Source: Omphalotus guepiniiformis
Taxonomy: Eukaryota; Basidiomycota; Agaricomycetes; Agaricales; Omphalotaceae
DNA: 64,000 nucleotides
Reading direction: 5' to 3'
NCBI GenBank assembly: GCA_028554645.1
Contig: JAQOOI010000012.1
Coordinates: 372,001-436,000, forward strand
Under the pieces are notes generated by a model. That model was not told the origin of the DNA. It was given only the letters and a program-made list of their open reading frames with translations, and did no database searches. Below, piece after piece: positions 37,652-49,259 of the stretch (the stretch's first letter is position 1; every line of letters begins with the position of its first letter). A program made the position numbers and the translations under genes.

Positions 37652-38489
37652 TTTTTTTTTTTTTTTTTTTTCAAGTCATTTTATTGTGCTGGAGCCAATG
37701 GCTCATGGTGCACATCTACGCTATGATAACTACGAAGAGGCCCAGTGCCTCGCTGCGGCCCCAAGGCTCCGAAAGCCCCGACGACGAACTAAGTCCCCCG
37801 TCGGGCTGGTTCGTCCAAGAACCATTTTTGACGGCTGGCCAGTGTAGTTGGGGGTACTAGTGGTGAGACTTTGGTGTGATGTGACTATTAGGTGCCCGAG
37901 TAAGCGCGTACCACCAGGCACAATCCGCAGGTTGAACAGGAAAGGATGGGAGTTATGGGATATAAACAGAAAAGTGTGTATGTCCAAAGTAATCAATGTC
38001 AAGTTGTACTGCTTCCAGGTGTCATGAAATGGCGGAGGGTGATGGTGTGGCGGTAGGTGAGGTTGGGTGTGGTGGGTGTGTGAAGGAGAGGATAGTAGTT
38101 TGAGTACTAGGGTGCGTTCATGGAGAGTGGGCTCTACTGTTTTGCGCATAGTTAGGTGTCGTTAAGTATATCAATCGAAAGCTCACCAAATGTGTGTCGC
38201 AGACGACCAGTGCGGTTGACAAAGACAGTTAATGCCCGAATCCCGGCTTTTGTGGTGGTGAGGTGTAGCATAGATGAGGCTTGTCGACCCAAGGTGTTCC
38301 GCATTTCGTGGCGGGCACGAGCGTAAGCAGGGCATTCAAAGAGAAAGTGTGTGACATTCTCTTTGAGATCATGACCACCTTTCCTACAATGCGGGCAAAA
38401 AGGCTCGGGTGCCAGATGAAATCGGTGGAGGTAAGCCTGTAGGGGGATGTGTCCGGATTGTAGCTGCGTGACGAGACTGCTGTGTTTTT
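37652..38489 (-). mobile_element. 5'-truncated non-LTR retrotransposon (LINE) copy
   Basis: On the minus strand the element opens inside the C-terminal part of ORF2: SGHIPLQAYLHRFHLAPEPF, then the zinc-knuckle-like FCPHCRKGGHDLKENVTHFL, followed by FECPAYARARHEMRNTLG, and a stop near 38160. About 490 bp of 3' sequence follow, then a run of 20 A (plus-strand T at 37652-37671). The 12-bp word gcgcaggagatt flanks the copy at 37642-37653 and 38490-38501, a typical target-site duplication. The remaining ORF is unbroken, so insertion was fairly recent. The copy cannot move by itself. Confidence 0.85.
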
Positions 38490-38501
38490 GCGCAGGAGAT
38501 T

Positions 38502-40100
38502 ATCGACAACGTTCCGCACAACGTCTATCATCACTTGACTTCTGTACTCGATGTCTTCATGAATGATTTACGCGCGCGGCTTAAATCGACCTGGCGCCTG
38601 CATGAAGTGCAACCAGTTTAGTCCAAAACTTGTCGGTAAAGCCCAAAACAATTGAAAGCAAGCGAGCGTGGCGCCGGAGCCTCGCGACGTGCAGATGGGG
38701 TGTTATGGAGGCCGGGTACAGGCATTGAGACGGAAGAGATGGAAGACATTGCCAGTGGAGCGATTAAAAGAGGCCAAGACACGGCATTGGTGGGAACGGA
38801 GATGTCGAGGCGGAAAGGTAAGGCAGGGAGCCTAGTGGAATAAAGAGACCGCAAGCGCTAATGAACACTGCGCCGCAGTACTGGATAGAAAGCTCGATAT
38901 TATTGCGGTTAATGAAGAGCGTTGACAGAGCCACCGGTGAAGCATACAAAGACAAATGATGAGATGCCAATACAGCCAAAGACGCTTGAGGATGGATGGA
39001 CCTGGAAAAGAGGCCTCGATGTAGGGAAGGTCGATGAGTGGGCAGAGGAATGTAAGCACTGATTCCTGTTGTCGTTCAAATAGCTGACGAGCATATCTTA
39101 GAGGGGAAGGTGAAATTTTATCGAGATGAAGCAGACCTCGAACGGTGGAAGGAACAGATAGAGATTAAGCGTGCAGGATTTGGTTAATGCATCCGTTCCT
39201 TCGCGAAAAATGGGCGAGGTCTGGCGAAATCTATCAGCAAGGTCATGCGGCGTGCGCGTAGAAGCAAGTGGCAACGTGAATGCAGGACGAGGCTGGTTCA
39301 GTCTGGAGTGCCTCTGTAACGTGCCTAGTGGACGCACGCTAGCTGACCAAGTTCAAGAATGGCATCGAAAGGAGGCCTTTAATTGCCGGCATTAAGCAGG
39401 TGCGTACAACGTGCTAGAAAGGGCAATTGATGATGTTCCCTCTTGGCTAGTGTTCGACCACCCTTTGTAGACCCAACTATCAGTGGCAGGGGGGAAATTC
39501 CGAGGCCAGAGGATATCAGCGACACAGAAGAAGATTGATTTTAACTTTGGGTTCATATGCAGCGGTTGAATTTGCATCATGCATATTTTTTTTTTAAAAT
39601 ACGGTGATGATGGTGCCAACCCTTCATATTCAAGTATCTACTGATGAATCGTGAACGGATACGTTGTATTACAAGAGTAACCACAAACCAATGATTTTGG
39701 TGTTTGTTCTTCAGGAGAATATGCTCTTTAATGCAGGAGTCCAGGCTCATCGTCAAGCGAACCTCATCACCGCACGGCTCTCCCCTCATCGAACGTTCAG
39801 TGTGGCGCACGTCATTTCCATACCCACCATCAAGCATCGATTCCCGAAACATTTAGCGCTGGAGTCGGGAGTTCCATCGTCCATCGCGGGACTGTTCTCA
39901 ACAAGGCGCATATCGACTGCCACATCCAGCATTGCACAAACGTTCAGCGCGACAAATACTTCTTTCTCTACTCATACCAACGTCGAGCACGGGAATAGGT
40001 TGTTAGACATCTAGCGCGGGAGTATAGCTAAAGTACATCGTCGTTCATCGCGGGAATTTTTCAAGAAGACGCACATCCCCTTCCACTTCCATCTCACTTC
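38502..40100. other. Stretch without a recognisable gene
   Basis: Open frames on minus at 38618-39337 do not continue the LINE protein and match nothing I know. Near 39870-40090 short phrases recur (catcgtccatcgcgggac / catcgtcgttcatcgcggga; agcgcgggagtat / gagcacgggaat), indicating small local duplications upstream of the GIY-YIG gene. Confidence 0.4.
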
Positions 40101-40583
40101 ATGTACGATCTCTGCGGTCTCAGAGCGACTGTCCGCCAGCCAATCTCGAACTCTGATAGGCCTGGGTTTATCTACGTATTCCAAATTGCCGGAACGCGTG
40201 GCTTCAAAGTGGGTCATCCCACAAATTTGCGGCGTCGGAGACAGCAATGGGCACGGCAATGCAGGAGCCAGGACCATAAGTGGTGTTTTGCAGTACGGGC
40301 GCGTCATTACATTCGGGCCAGTGCATTGCAATTATTCGAGTTTTTTTTGCTTACTGATTGTTAGGCAGAACATTTGAGCCATTTTGTGTTGGAACGTTTA
40401 TGTGTGCGCCGGCCGCGTCTCGTCTGCAAAGATTGTAAGTATATACATGTTCTTTCTGTTCCATGTTCTCATAGGGTTTCAGGCCATCGGCGTCACAGGG
40501 AGATTTTCGAGTTCAGAGGCCCATCGACGATAGAAGTGTTCACAAAGCGCATGCGACTCATAAGACATGTGTGTTCGATGTAG
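40101..40583 (+). CDS. T5orf172-type GIY-YIG nuclease-fold protein, short
   Basis: The N-terminal half shows PGFIYVFQIAGTRGFKVGHP followed by TNLRRRRQQWARQC. This is the start of the T5orf172/GIY-YIG fold, in which the GIY strand is YVFQIAG-like and the second strand is FKVGHP with the usual basic helix. After two introns (donor near 40318, acceptor near 40380; 40437-40481) the frame continues as KHLSHFVLERLCVRRPRLVC and RHREIFEFRGPSTIEVF. The Glu of REIFEF is the expected metal-binding residue. The protein is small (about 125 residues). These domains occur in many agaricomycete stand-alone proteins of unknown role and in mobile elements; nuclease activity is not proven. Confidence 0.7.
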
Positions 40584-40599
40584 TAGACGTACGAGTTTC

Positions 40600-40880
40600 A
40601 TTCACGTTTATACATTGTATGCTCACATGTGCGACTCCGTCATAGTGGTTGCGTTCAATTGCAGATGGGTGAGCTCAATTTCGGCTGCAAGTTCATTCCG
40701 TTAAGTTGATTTCCGTAGAGGTTCAATAAAGTCGGGTTCAATTTACCACTCTAGTTCAAAAGCTTTGGTACCTCGAGTTCAATTGTAGTTCAATTGTTGT
40801 AAGAACATAGTTCGTTGTCGCATTTCATGGTGGGACCCTTAGTTCATTTATTTGAGGTAACTCAAGTTCAACTGTAAGTT
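40600..40880 (+). repeat. Island of dispersed GTTCA words
   Basis: GTTCAAT, GTTCATT, GTTCAAC, GTTCGTT and CTCAATT words occur about a dozen times in 280 bp at irregular spacing. It is the complement-strand counterpart of the GAACT island at 6300-6700. No gene is seen. Confidence 0.5.
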
Positions 40881-42180
40881 TAATTTACCGACAATTCCTG
40901 AACCAGACTAGTTGAATTACCGCGTCGGCAGCACTGCGAATGTTTCAGTTCCTGGGAACTCCGAGAGAAGTAATAGCCAACATTGTACTGTATTACATCG
41001 TTACTCGTGATGTCCAGACATAGGCACTCTGGACAATGGGGATGTCTAGATGCAGTGATGTTGCACATCCAGATGTCGGCACACATTTTCTCTCAAATAT
41101 CCGCTTCTGAATACAATGAATATCACCAGGTTTAGCTCACTCGGAAAAGGGCTTGAAAATTTCAAAAAATGCATGTATTTTCTAGAACATATCTGGCGCA
41201 GATATTGCTATGATTAGTAACATTAATGCAATAAAAAAGTTCAGATAAACTTTTTAAAAACCTCATGAGGCAAGGACAGGTTTTGTTTAGGACATTGTTG
41301 TTTTTAATTTAAATAATTCTTGCCAGATAATTATGAATGAAGGGCTCCTGAATTTACTAAAAAAAATGAAATATTGCTCACTGTTTCATGATCATGAAAA
41401 AGATGCGCTTTGTCCGTGATAATTCGTATTTATCGCAGCATATTTGCAGTGTGAGCTTGTCAGAATTAGTCTGAGATTATGTAACTTTTTCGTACCGTTA
41501 ATATTCAAATGATGCTGACCAAGATATACATATATTAGAACTACCTGATAAGGGATAACTTTATATTACATTTCTCGGCAATGTCTTTGGCAAAGTCCGG
41601 TATCTCAATATGGTGATATATCATAAATTTCACGAGGATTTCCGATACATGATTATATATGATCATTGTTTCATGTCTTAATGTTTACTTTGAATATTCT
41701 TACCACGAAAATTGTGTTTCTCCCACAGTGACAGCCAATGTCACAGTCAAAGTCGATAGCACGTGAGCGCGACGCGTACGCTGTCACGTCGATGTAATTC
41801 CGATTCGGGTATCTTTTTCTCTTCTTCTCTCTGTTTGTCAAAGCAGACACCTCGTTTATATGTATTTCTTGCCCTGTACCCAGCGACATCTCTGTGAACA
41901 TTAGATATGCACTTTGATGACCCCTGTGTCCCATAGCGCCCATGGGTGTTCGTATGGTACGCCAATCGTTTAGATTTTCAGCAAAAGAGCTCAGAGATAA
42001 GGCTAGTCCAGAAACTTGCCGCTCGGACTCAATAACATATCAGTTGGTCTTGGAAGTGAGAAGACGTAAACCGCCGAATGTTCCAAGTTATTGAAGGAAG
42101 CGATCCTTCATATACCGAAAATCACGATAGTTTCCCCAGTGCTGCCCACTCCCGGATCCTGTCTTCTAACATTTTGCAAG
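40881..42180. other. AT-rich intergenic DNA before the transporter gene
   Basis: Strongly AT-rich between about 41100 and 41720. The minus-strand frames at 41671-41965 have no family features. The promoter of the OPT gene must lie in the last few hundred bases. Confidence 0.45.
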
Positions 42181-45100
42181 ATGTCCACTGCACTGGACAC
42201 CGCACCTACCCTCGAAAAGTCGAGATCGTTGTCGAAGATTGACACGGATTCCCTTGAGAAATTGGAGTCGTATGTGCAAAACGATGAGGAGCAAGTCCAC
42301 GATGATACATACGGCGTGTTTGAAGATGAAAATGCTTCGTCTATAGTAATCACGAGAGCTGAAGATGTGGCCGTTCAGGTATGATACCATTTGCCATGTC
42401 CAGTCAGAATTCATCTAACACAGGCTTTAGGTCATCTCAACGCAAGATGATCCCGAGACTCCCGTCGTCACTGCCCGGTCCATCTTTCTTGGCCTCGGCC
42501 TCAGCGCATTCTCTTCAGTACGTACCAAAGATGTTGGCCCGCGACCACAACTTATTAACAATGATAACTTCAGTGTTGGGTACTATCTATACATTCAAAC
42601 CTCAGAACGCAAGCGTTTCCCAACTATTCTCGCTCATCATCGCATACGTTCTTGGGACAGCCATGGCATGTATGTACCTAGGGCTCATACACTAGAATCG
42701 TCCTCTTAGTATTGCTTAGCTGCTGTTCCATCTCGTGGGCGCTGGCGATATTTCAATCCAGGACCGTTCAATATCAAGTAGGTGTTACTTAACTCAGCGT
42801 GATTCACGATCTGATTGCAGATGTATAAAGGGAGCATACTGTTATAGTCATTATGGCATCCACCGCGGCTAACGTCTCATTGACCATGGAAGTTATCGCT
42901 GCTCTTGGTGAGCTTACATCCTTAGAGCTGGACTTTGTTTCTCATCTGGAGATTGTAAGACCTGTTCTATGATGTTCGCCTGAATGCTGCTGTCGCCATC
43001 TTTCAAATCTTTGCGACACAGATGATTGGGTACGGCTTCGCGGGTCTTCGTGTGTATCTTTACTCCTGTAACGTGTGGCACGCTTTTGATCTAATGTGTG
43101 TGCGTGCTGCTTAATTTGTAGTTCGCACCTTACTAGTTTACCCAACATAGTCAGTGTAAGGACCGTCTGTTCTTTTCTTGTGCTGACCCGCAGCTACTAT
43201 AGCGCATTCTTCCCGAATTACATTTCTGTTGTCAACCTGTTACAAAGTCTGCACTTTGGTGGAGCTCTGAATGCGAAGAGAAGAAGGTTCTTCTGGATAG
43301 TGGTAAGTGCCTTCATTCATCTCTGACACTAGATATCGTGTTTAAAGTACAACAAGTTTGCGGCAATCTTCTTTTGGGAATGGGTAAGCCTGAGGGAACA
43401 TTTCACGTTTCCTTAACGCCAAACTTACTAGCCTGCTCTACGAAGATTCCACAATACCCCTTCCCATGTTAGTCTACAAACCTGATATACATTCGCCATA
43501 CATACTGATTTTGTCCATTTCGCAGTGCTTACTGCGATATCAATCATCTGTCTTGTAGACGATGGTCGGCACGATTTCGTTCGAAATCTTTTTGGTGCTG
43601 GGTCAAGTAACGAGGGAATCGGAATGTTTTCTTTCGGATTGTCTTGGACCCTCATTACACAGGGTAGTCCTCTTGTCTGGCCCTTACAAACCCGTATGTC
43701 AAACTTCTCCCTCTTCCTTCGGTTTTGATACTAATTATAATGCGTACTCCAGAGGTGAACTCGTACCGTAAGCAACATCTTACACAAAAAGTGCTACATA
43801 CTGACATCTCGTAATAGTCGGGATGGCCATCGGCTACATTGTCCTTACATCATGCTACTACGCAAACGTCTTCAACGGCCGCGACATCAAATGGATGTCA
43901 ACCTCTCTCTTCGGGAACAACGGTTCCACGTACGATCAGAGTGCCGTGATAACAGCCGATTACCACCTCAATGAGACTGCTTTGGCAGAAGTTGGTTTGC
44001 CGAGGTATACCACTACGTATGCGATTTCGCAGCTCTGTTATAACATGTCTCTCGGCGCTGCAGTGATGTCGCTGTTACTTTGGCATTGGCCTGAGTTAAA
44101 GCAAGGTGTGTTCATTGAAGTTTTCGAATTGCCGTGAGGTTCGTTTGCTGATTGGAATGCTAATTTGAATTCTTGTTGGCAGCGTTTGGTAGAATGGAGA
44201 TTCTAAAGAGAGGACACGCCGATATCGATGATCCTCATTATAAAGGTATGTTGTGTAGCATTTCACAGGTTGTGTACTCTGCTGATGTAGTATCGGTATC
44301 TGGTCAGTAATGCAGAAATATCGTATGCATTGTCCTTTTCAAGTGCATAATCAATCATTAACATTTTCACAGCTGAAGTACCCCAATATGTATATGCTAT
44401 CCTATTTGTCGCCTCGCTCGCAGTCGGGATCGGTTGCAGCTATGCAGGGCCAGTCGTTCTAATGCCGGCCTGGAGCATCATCGTCTTCACCGGTCAGTAA
44501 CATACTTACATACTTCTGTTTCGATGAACTCATAATGCCGCATTTCGTAATAGTCTTCGCATTCTTCATGGCCATAGCTATAGGCTTCAGTGTGTATCTC
44601 CCATGATGTTTGTATCGCATTGCTGAGCTTTCAATTTGCAGTCACGGCAACGACAGGGTTCAACTTATCGATTAAGTATGCCGTACAAATCATCGCAGCG
44701 TTTATCCATCCTGGACAGCCTATGTCAGTTTTTTCTGTACTGTGTGATTCGATGTCCTGAATGTGTGATCATGTCATTGTTAGTCCTGTCATGTATGCGA
44801 ACTTGTATGGCAATGCTACGGCGTTTCAGACTTTGTACATGCTTCAAGGTGAATTTGCTTCCCGCTAAAATATCGACAGAATTTCATATCTGAACTGGAT
44901 AGATCTCAAGCTTGGACAATACACCAAGATACCCCCGAGAATAACGTTTGCAGCGCAAATGGTTGGGTCAATTGTTGGTTCTGTCTTCAACTACACAAGT
45001 CAGTTTTTGTCTTTCGTTTCCCTTTCGGTTCCTTTGTTGACGGGAAGTGATACAGTGATGATTACGATTGTGAATGCCAACAGAGAAGTGTTGAAGGATC

Positions 45101-45940
45101 CTATTGGTACTCGAGTCGTAAGTATTATCCTGCCCGTATATTGAGGGTGATGACAACATAAACAGTGGAGCGGATGGGTCATTCAAGACGTCAACTCTGC
45201 CTCTGTAGCAATGGGTGCTCTCGGAAAGGAACTCTTTTCGTTTGGGAAACCTTCCGGATACTGGATTATTCCGTTTGGAATGTAAGTTCAAGCTGTCTCA
45301 ACTACCTTCGCGAAAATCTGTTGGCACGTCAACAATAAGGTTCATTGGGCTGTTCACGCCTATCCCATTCTGGGTGGTGAATAAGCTTGCAAAGCCCAAC
45401 AGCAGATTATCGCGTGTGGCAAAATACGCTAATCTTCCTATTCTCCTGCTGTATATTGGATAGTAAGTGCTTGTTGAAGCTCTTTTGAAATGTGGTCTGA
45501 CTGACCACATTGCGATTGGTCTTGTGTATTGCTCTACTCTGCGTATAGCCTTCCGTACTCTGTGAACGGACAGTGGTGGTCCTGCGTCATCATCGGATTT
45601 GTCTCGCAATGGTGGCTCCGGACCCGTCGACCAAGGTGGTTTGTGAAGGTACGCCACCACATCCATTCAGATGAAGCATGATGTAACTCACTCTATGATC
45701 TTTTGCATGAAGTACAACTACCTTCTGTCAGCGGCTTTGGATGGGGGGAGTCAGGTCATCCTTTTCATTCTTAGTTTCGCTGTCTTTGGAGCGAGCAGTA
45801 GTGATGTTCCTTTCCCAACTTGGTGAGTTTGTTCTTCATGGGGTTTTGGTTGAGTCCCTTTCCAGTATTGATGTATTATGATGCCTAGGTGGGGTAATCC
45901 AGCCAATCTTTCGGTGGATAGGTGTAAACTCACCGACTAG
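42181..45940 (+). CDS. OPT-family oligopeptide/siderophore transporter
   Basis: Multi-spanning membrane transporter of small peptides or metal chelates. It starts at 42181 (MSTALDTAPTLEKSRSLSK) with a hydrophilic, acidic N-terminus. A long hydrophobic region follows, spread over more than 20 exons and ending at WWGNPANLSVDRCKLTD. Family motifs are NPGPFNIKEH after the first membrane segments, YVYAILFVASLAVGIG-type helices and LGQYTKIPPR (the KIPPR signature). The length (about 720 residues) and helix number fit fungal OPT proteins. Each intron I checked restores frame. Substrate and location (plasma membrane or vacuole) cannot be told from the sequence. Confidence 0.85.
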
Positions 45941-46486
45941 TGGCCACCGGTATTCGCTGCATGAGCTGCTCCTTACGAGGTAATGGTATGTGTTTTGGTG
46001 GAAAGGAAAGATGCTGTAATAAACGCCATTTCGTGTGTATCTTGGAGAATGAATGAATAACTACTAGTTTCTCTGTGTAGTGCAACATGCCTGTGTTCTC
46101 TGGTCTCGTATCATCCTGAGGTTTGGAGTTCTGTAGACACTGGGTATAGTTCTCCCGATCGTGATTGATTTTGTAGTCTGTCCTCAAGCAGTTGAATGCA
46201 GACATTGAAGTGCCAACTTTGTGCTTTGGGAGTCAGTTGATAGTTCTCGCCTCATTTCGACCTTGGAGAACCAGGGTCTAGTAGCCCCTAAGTGGGAAAG
46301 TTTTGGAAAATCATAAAGCCGAAGGAGCGTGTGACTGGCGGACCTTCTCGGACCTTTCGGCCGGCTGATCGAACTCGAGTCAGCGAAAAATATATGAAGT
46401 GCTAGCTCTTTGGATCTCTTCGTTGTTCATTCCATTCCACTCTTTGAAGTTGTAGTTGGGTGTCGTCGGTCCTTCCTTCCTTCATT
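45941..46486. other. Intergenic region, promoter of the acetolactate synthase gene
   Basis: No coding signal. An aaaaatatatgaag word near 46387, about 100 bp upstream of the ATG, is the best TATA-like sequence. Nothing else is seen. Confidence 0.35.
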
Positions 46487-48811
46487 ATGTCTTTCCCCAC
46501 GAGAATATGCGTGCAAGGCATACCAAAAAGTCCATCCTTTGTGCGATGTCGGTCTACTACTGCTGCTAATTCGGCGTATTCGATGATTGATGCAAAATCG
46601 AGAGTGAGAGAGCATGCGAGGAATATCAGTCGTACAACATCCAAGTACGCCACACCTGCAGCTCCTGTGTAAGTGCTGCCAATGTTCCTCACAGTCTGAT
46701 TCGCCAGATGGCTTATTATAATTTCTATAATACAGACGTCCCGCACCGGCACCTGGTTTCCAACAGGTGCCTTCAAAAAACACAAATGTGAATTATCCTG
46801 GACCGATTTCAGGCCCTGGTCCCGAGCCTAATGCGCCCCTGGATCATACATTCGTCGGGCTGTCCGGAGGACAAATTTTCCATGAAATGATGCTCCGCCA
46901 TGGTGTCAAGCATATCTTTGGGTATCCTGGTGGAGCGATTCTACCCGTTTTCGACGCCATTTACAAATCCCCTCACTTTGATTTCGTTCTTCCTCGTCAT
47001 GAGCAAGGCGCAGGACATATGGCCGAAGGGTACGCTCGTGTGTCCGGCCAACCAGGTGTTGTTCTCGTTACCTCTGGTCCTGGCGCAACGAACGTTATCA
47101 CGCCGATGCAGGATGCTCTGAGTGATGGTGTGCCGTTGGTCGTGTTTACAGGCCAGGTAGCGACTTCTGCTATCGGTTCAGACGCGTTCCAGGAAGCCGA
47201 TGTGATTGGTATCTCTAGGAGTTGCACAAAATGGAATGTCATGGTAAAAGACATTTCGGAACTTCCTAGACGGATAAACGAGGCGTTCAAGATTGCTACA
47301 TCGGGCAGACCAGGTCCTGTACTCGTTGACCTGCCCAAGGATGTCACAGCTGGCATTCTACGGACACCTCTGCCTTACAAGGCTACCACTCCTGGTATCA
47401 ACCTCGGTCTTCCGATGAACCCTTTGCAGGCTTTGGATCCACCTACCGATAGCGCGTTGATAAAGCAGGCAGCAAACCTCATCAACCAGGCCCAGCGTCC
47501 GATCATATACGCAGGGAATGGTGTTCTATCCTCGCCGATGGGTCCTAAATTGCTGGCTCAACTGTCCGAGAACGGTAACATACCAGTGACGACTACTCTC
47601 CAGGGTCTCGGAGCATTCGACGAGACGGACGAGAAGAGTCTGCACATGCTCGGTATGCATGGGAGTGCGTACGCGAACTTTGCTATTCAGCAGGCCGATG
47701 TGATTATTGCTCTCGGAGCGCGTTTCGATGATCGTGTGACGGGCAAGCTTGAAACGTTCGCTCCGGCTGCGAAGACTGCTGCTGCACAAGGCCGTGGAGG
47801 TATCATTCATTTCGAGATTCAGCCCAAGAATATTAATAAAGTCGTCGAGGCCTCGATACCTATTCTTGGGGATGTGATTACGAACATGGCTTCCTTGGTA
47901 CCTCTGATCAAGACGTCGAAAAGGGAGCAGTGGTTTGCGGATATCAAGGCATGGAAGGAGAAGTATCCATTCACGTATGTGAAGAGCAAGGAAGGTGACA
48001 GGATGAAGCCTCAGGAGGTCATTGAAGAGTTGGATAGGCAAGTAGCGGACAGGAAGGACGAGGTCATTGTTGCGACTGGTGTTGGGCAGCATCAGATGTG
48101 GGCAGCTCAGTTTTTCAGGTGGAGGCTTCCTCGTACTATGGTTACCTCCGGTGGTCTCGGTGTAAGTTTTCATCTTATGGAATCTATATGTGGACTGGTG
48201 CTGATGGACTCTTGATCAGACTATGGGCTTCGGTCTACCTGCTGCTATTGGTGCCAAGGTAGCGGCTCCGAGGAAAACTGTGGTGGATATCGACGGTGAT
48301 GCCTCATTCAGTATGACGGCAATGGAGCTTGCTACAGCATCGCAGTATAGCATCGGTGTCAAGGTGCTTGTTCTAAATAACGAGTTTCAAGGAATGGTGC
48401 TACAGTGGCAAGGTTAGTTCTTCTCTCGTTGAAGGCCTCCTTGTAATGTGCTGACTGTCATAATGTAGACCTATTCTACGATGCAAGATATTCACACACG
48501 CGAATGACAAACCCAGACTTTGTCAAGCTCGCTCATGCGATGGGTGTACACGCGATACGGTGCAGCTCTATTGCAGAGCTTCCTGCAAAGATGAAAGAGT
48601 TTTTGGAGTATGACGGCTCGAAACCTGTGTTGATGGAATGTGTGGTGGAGAAGAATGAGCATGTGTTTCCTATGGTGCGTAGGCCTCAAGGGCTGACCCG
48701 ATCTGCTGGTCATTGAATGAATATGTGCTTATCGTGCTGTTGTGTATGGTTCCTGCTGGCAAAGCTCTGCATGAGCAGCTCTTACATCCTACCCTACGGG
48801 GACCAGCATAG
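46487..48811 (+). CDS. ILV2: Acetolactate synthase (acetohydroxyacid synthase) catalytic subunit
   Basis: ThDP-dependent mitochondrial enzyme condensing pyruvate to acetolactate (or with 2-oxobutyrate to acetohydroxybutyrate), the first common step of Val/Leu/Ile synthesis. Five exons total 2070 nt (689 aa). The first exon is basic and Ser/Arg-rich, fitting a mitochondrial presequence. Motifs: [15 protein letters not shown], the catalytic Glu in [35 protein letters not shown] and the ThDP/Mg motif [12 protein letters not shown]…NNEFQGMV. The C-terminal exon should read [20 protein letters not shown]. Reaching it without loss requires an intron at 48675-48748 ending in TG. A GT-AG alternative (48679-48764) deletes AGKA. 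Ignoring the intron gives a stop at 48716 with an unrelated tail. The regulatory subunit is not in this window. Confidence 0.93.
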
Positions 48812-49259
48812 TTCCTACTCTCCATCGGTTCGGTTGTATTAACGATCTTTTAACATCTGGAGGCTATCTTCACGATTATTTCTAACTTGACAGGATACGA
48901 GCTACTTCATACACACTTACTGCATTTCACCATTACTGATTCTCGCATCCACTTTGCATTGGCGTTTACCGTGTACTTACTTAAAAAAACTTTGTATCAT
49001 CTCATACAAAACAAAATGCCGGACAATAACTAATTATTGCCCGCCACCCTAGCTACAACTATATTTCATACGTAGTACTTTGAATTGAAGGCGGTGGTTT
49101 ACTGTTTAAAATCATAATCAGTGAGATGGAACCTGATGGAACTGAATGCTTCCGGAATTATGACATCGAGAGTGACAACCACGCGGGGTATGAGAAACAC
49201 AGTGTTGTTGATTCCGCTCCGTCATCAGCAGAGGCGACCCACACAGGCGCTGCAGGACG
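48812..49259. other. Intergenic spacer
   Basis: AT-rich 3' flank of the acetolactate synthase gene and 5' flank of the RING gene; no gene or repeat recognised. Confidence 0.4.

Noticed and set aside
37652..37671. T20 run taken as a simple homopolymer or RNA polymerase III terminator
   Set aside because: It adjoins a LINE 3' end on the minus strand and a target duplication, so it is the element's poly(A) tail.
38502..39420. Extension of the LINE protein upstream of 38490
   Set aside because: Translations on the minus strand do not continue the ORF2 sequence, and the target duplication at 38490-38501 marks the true 5' end.
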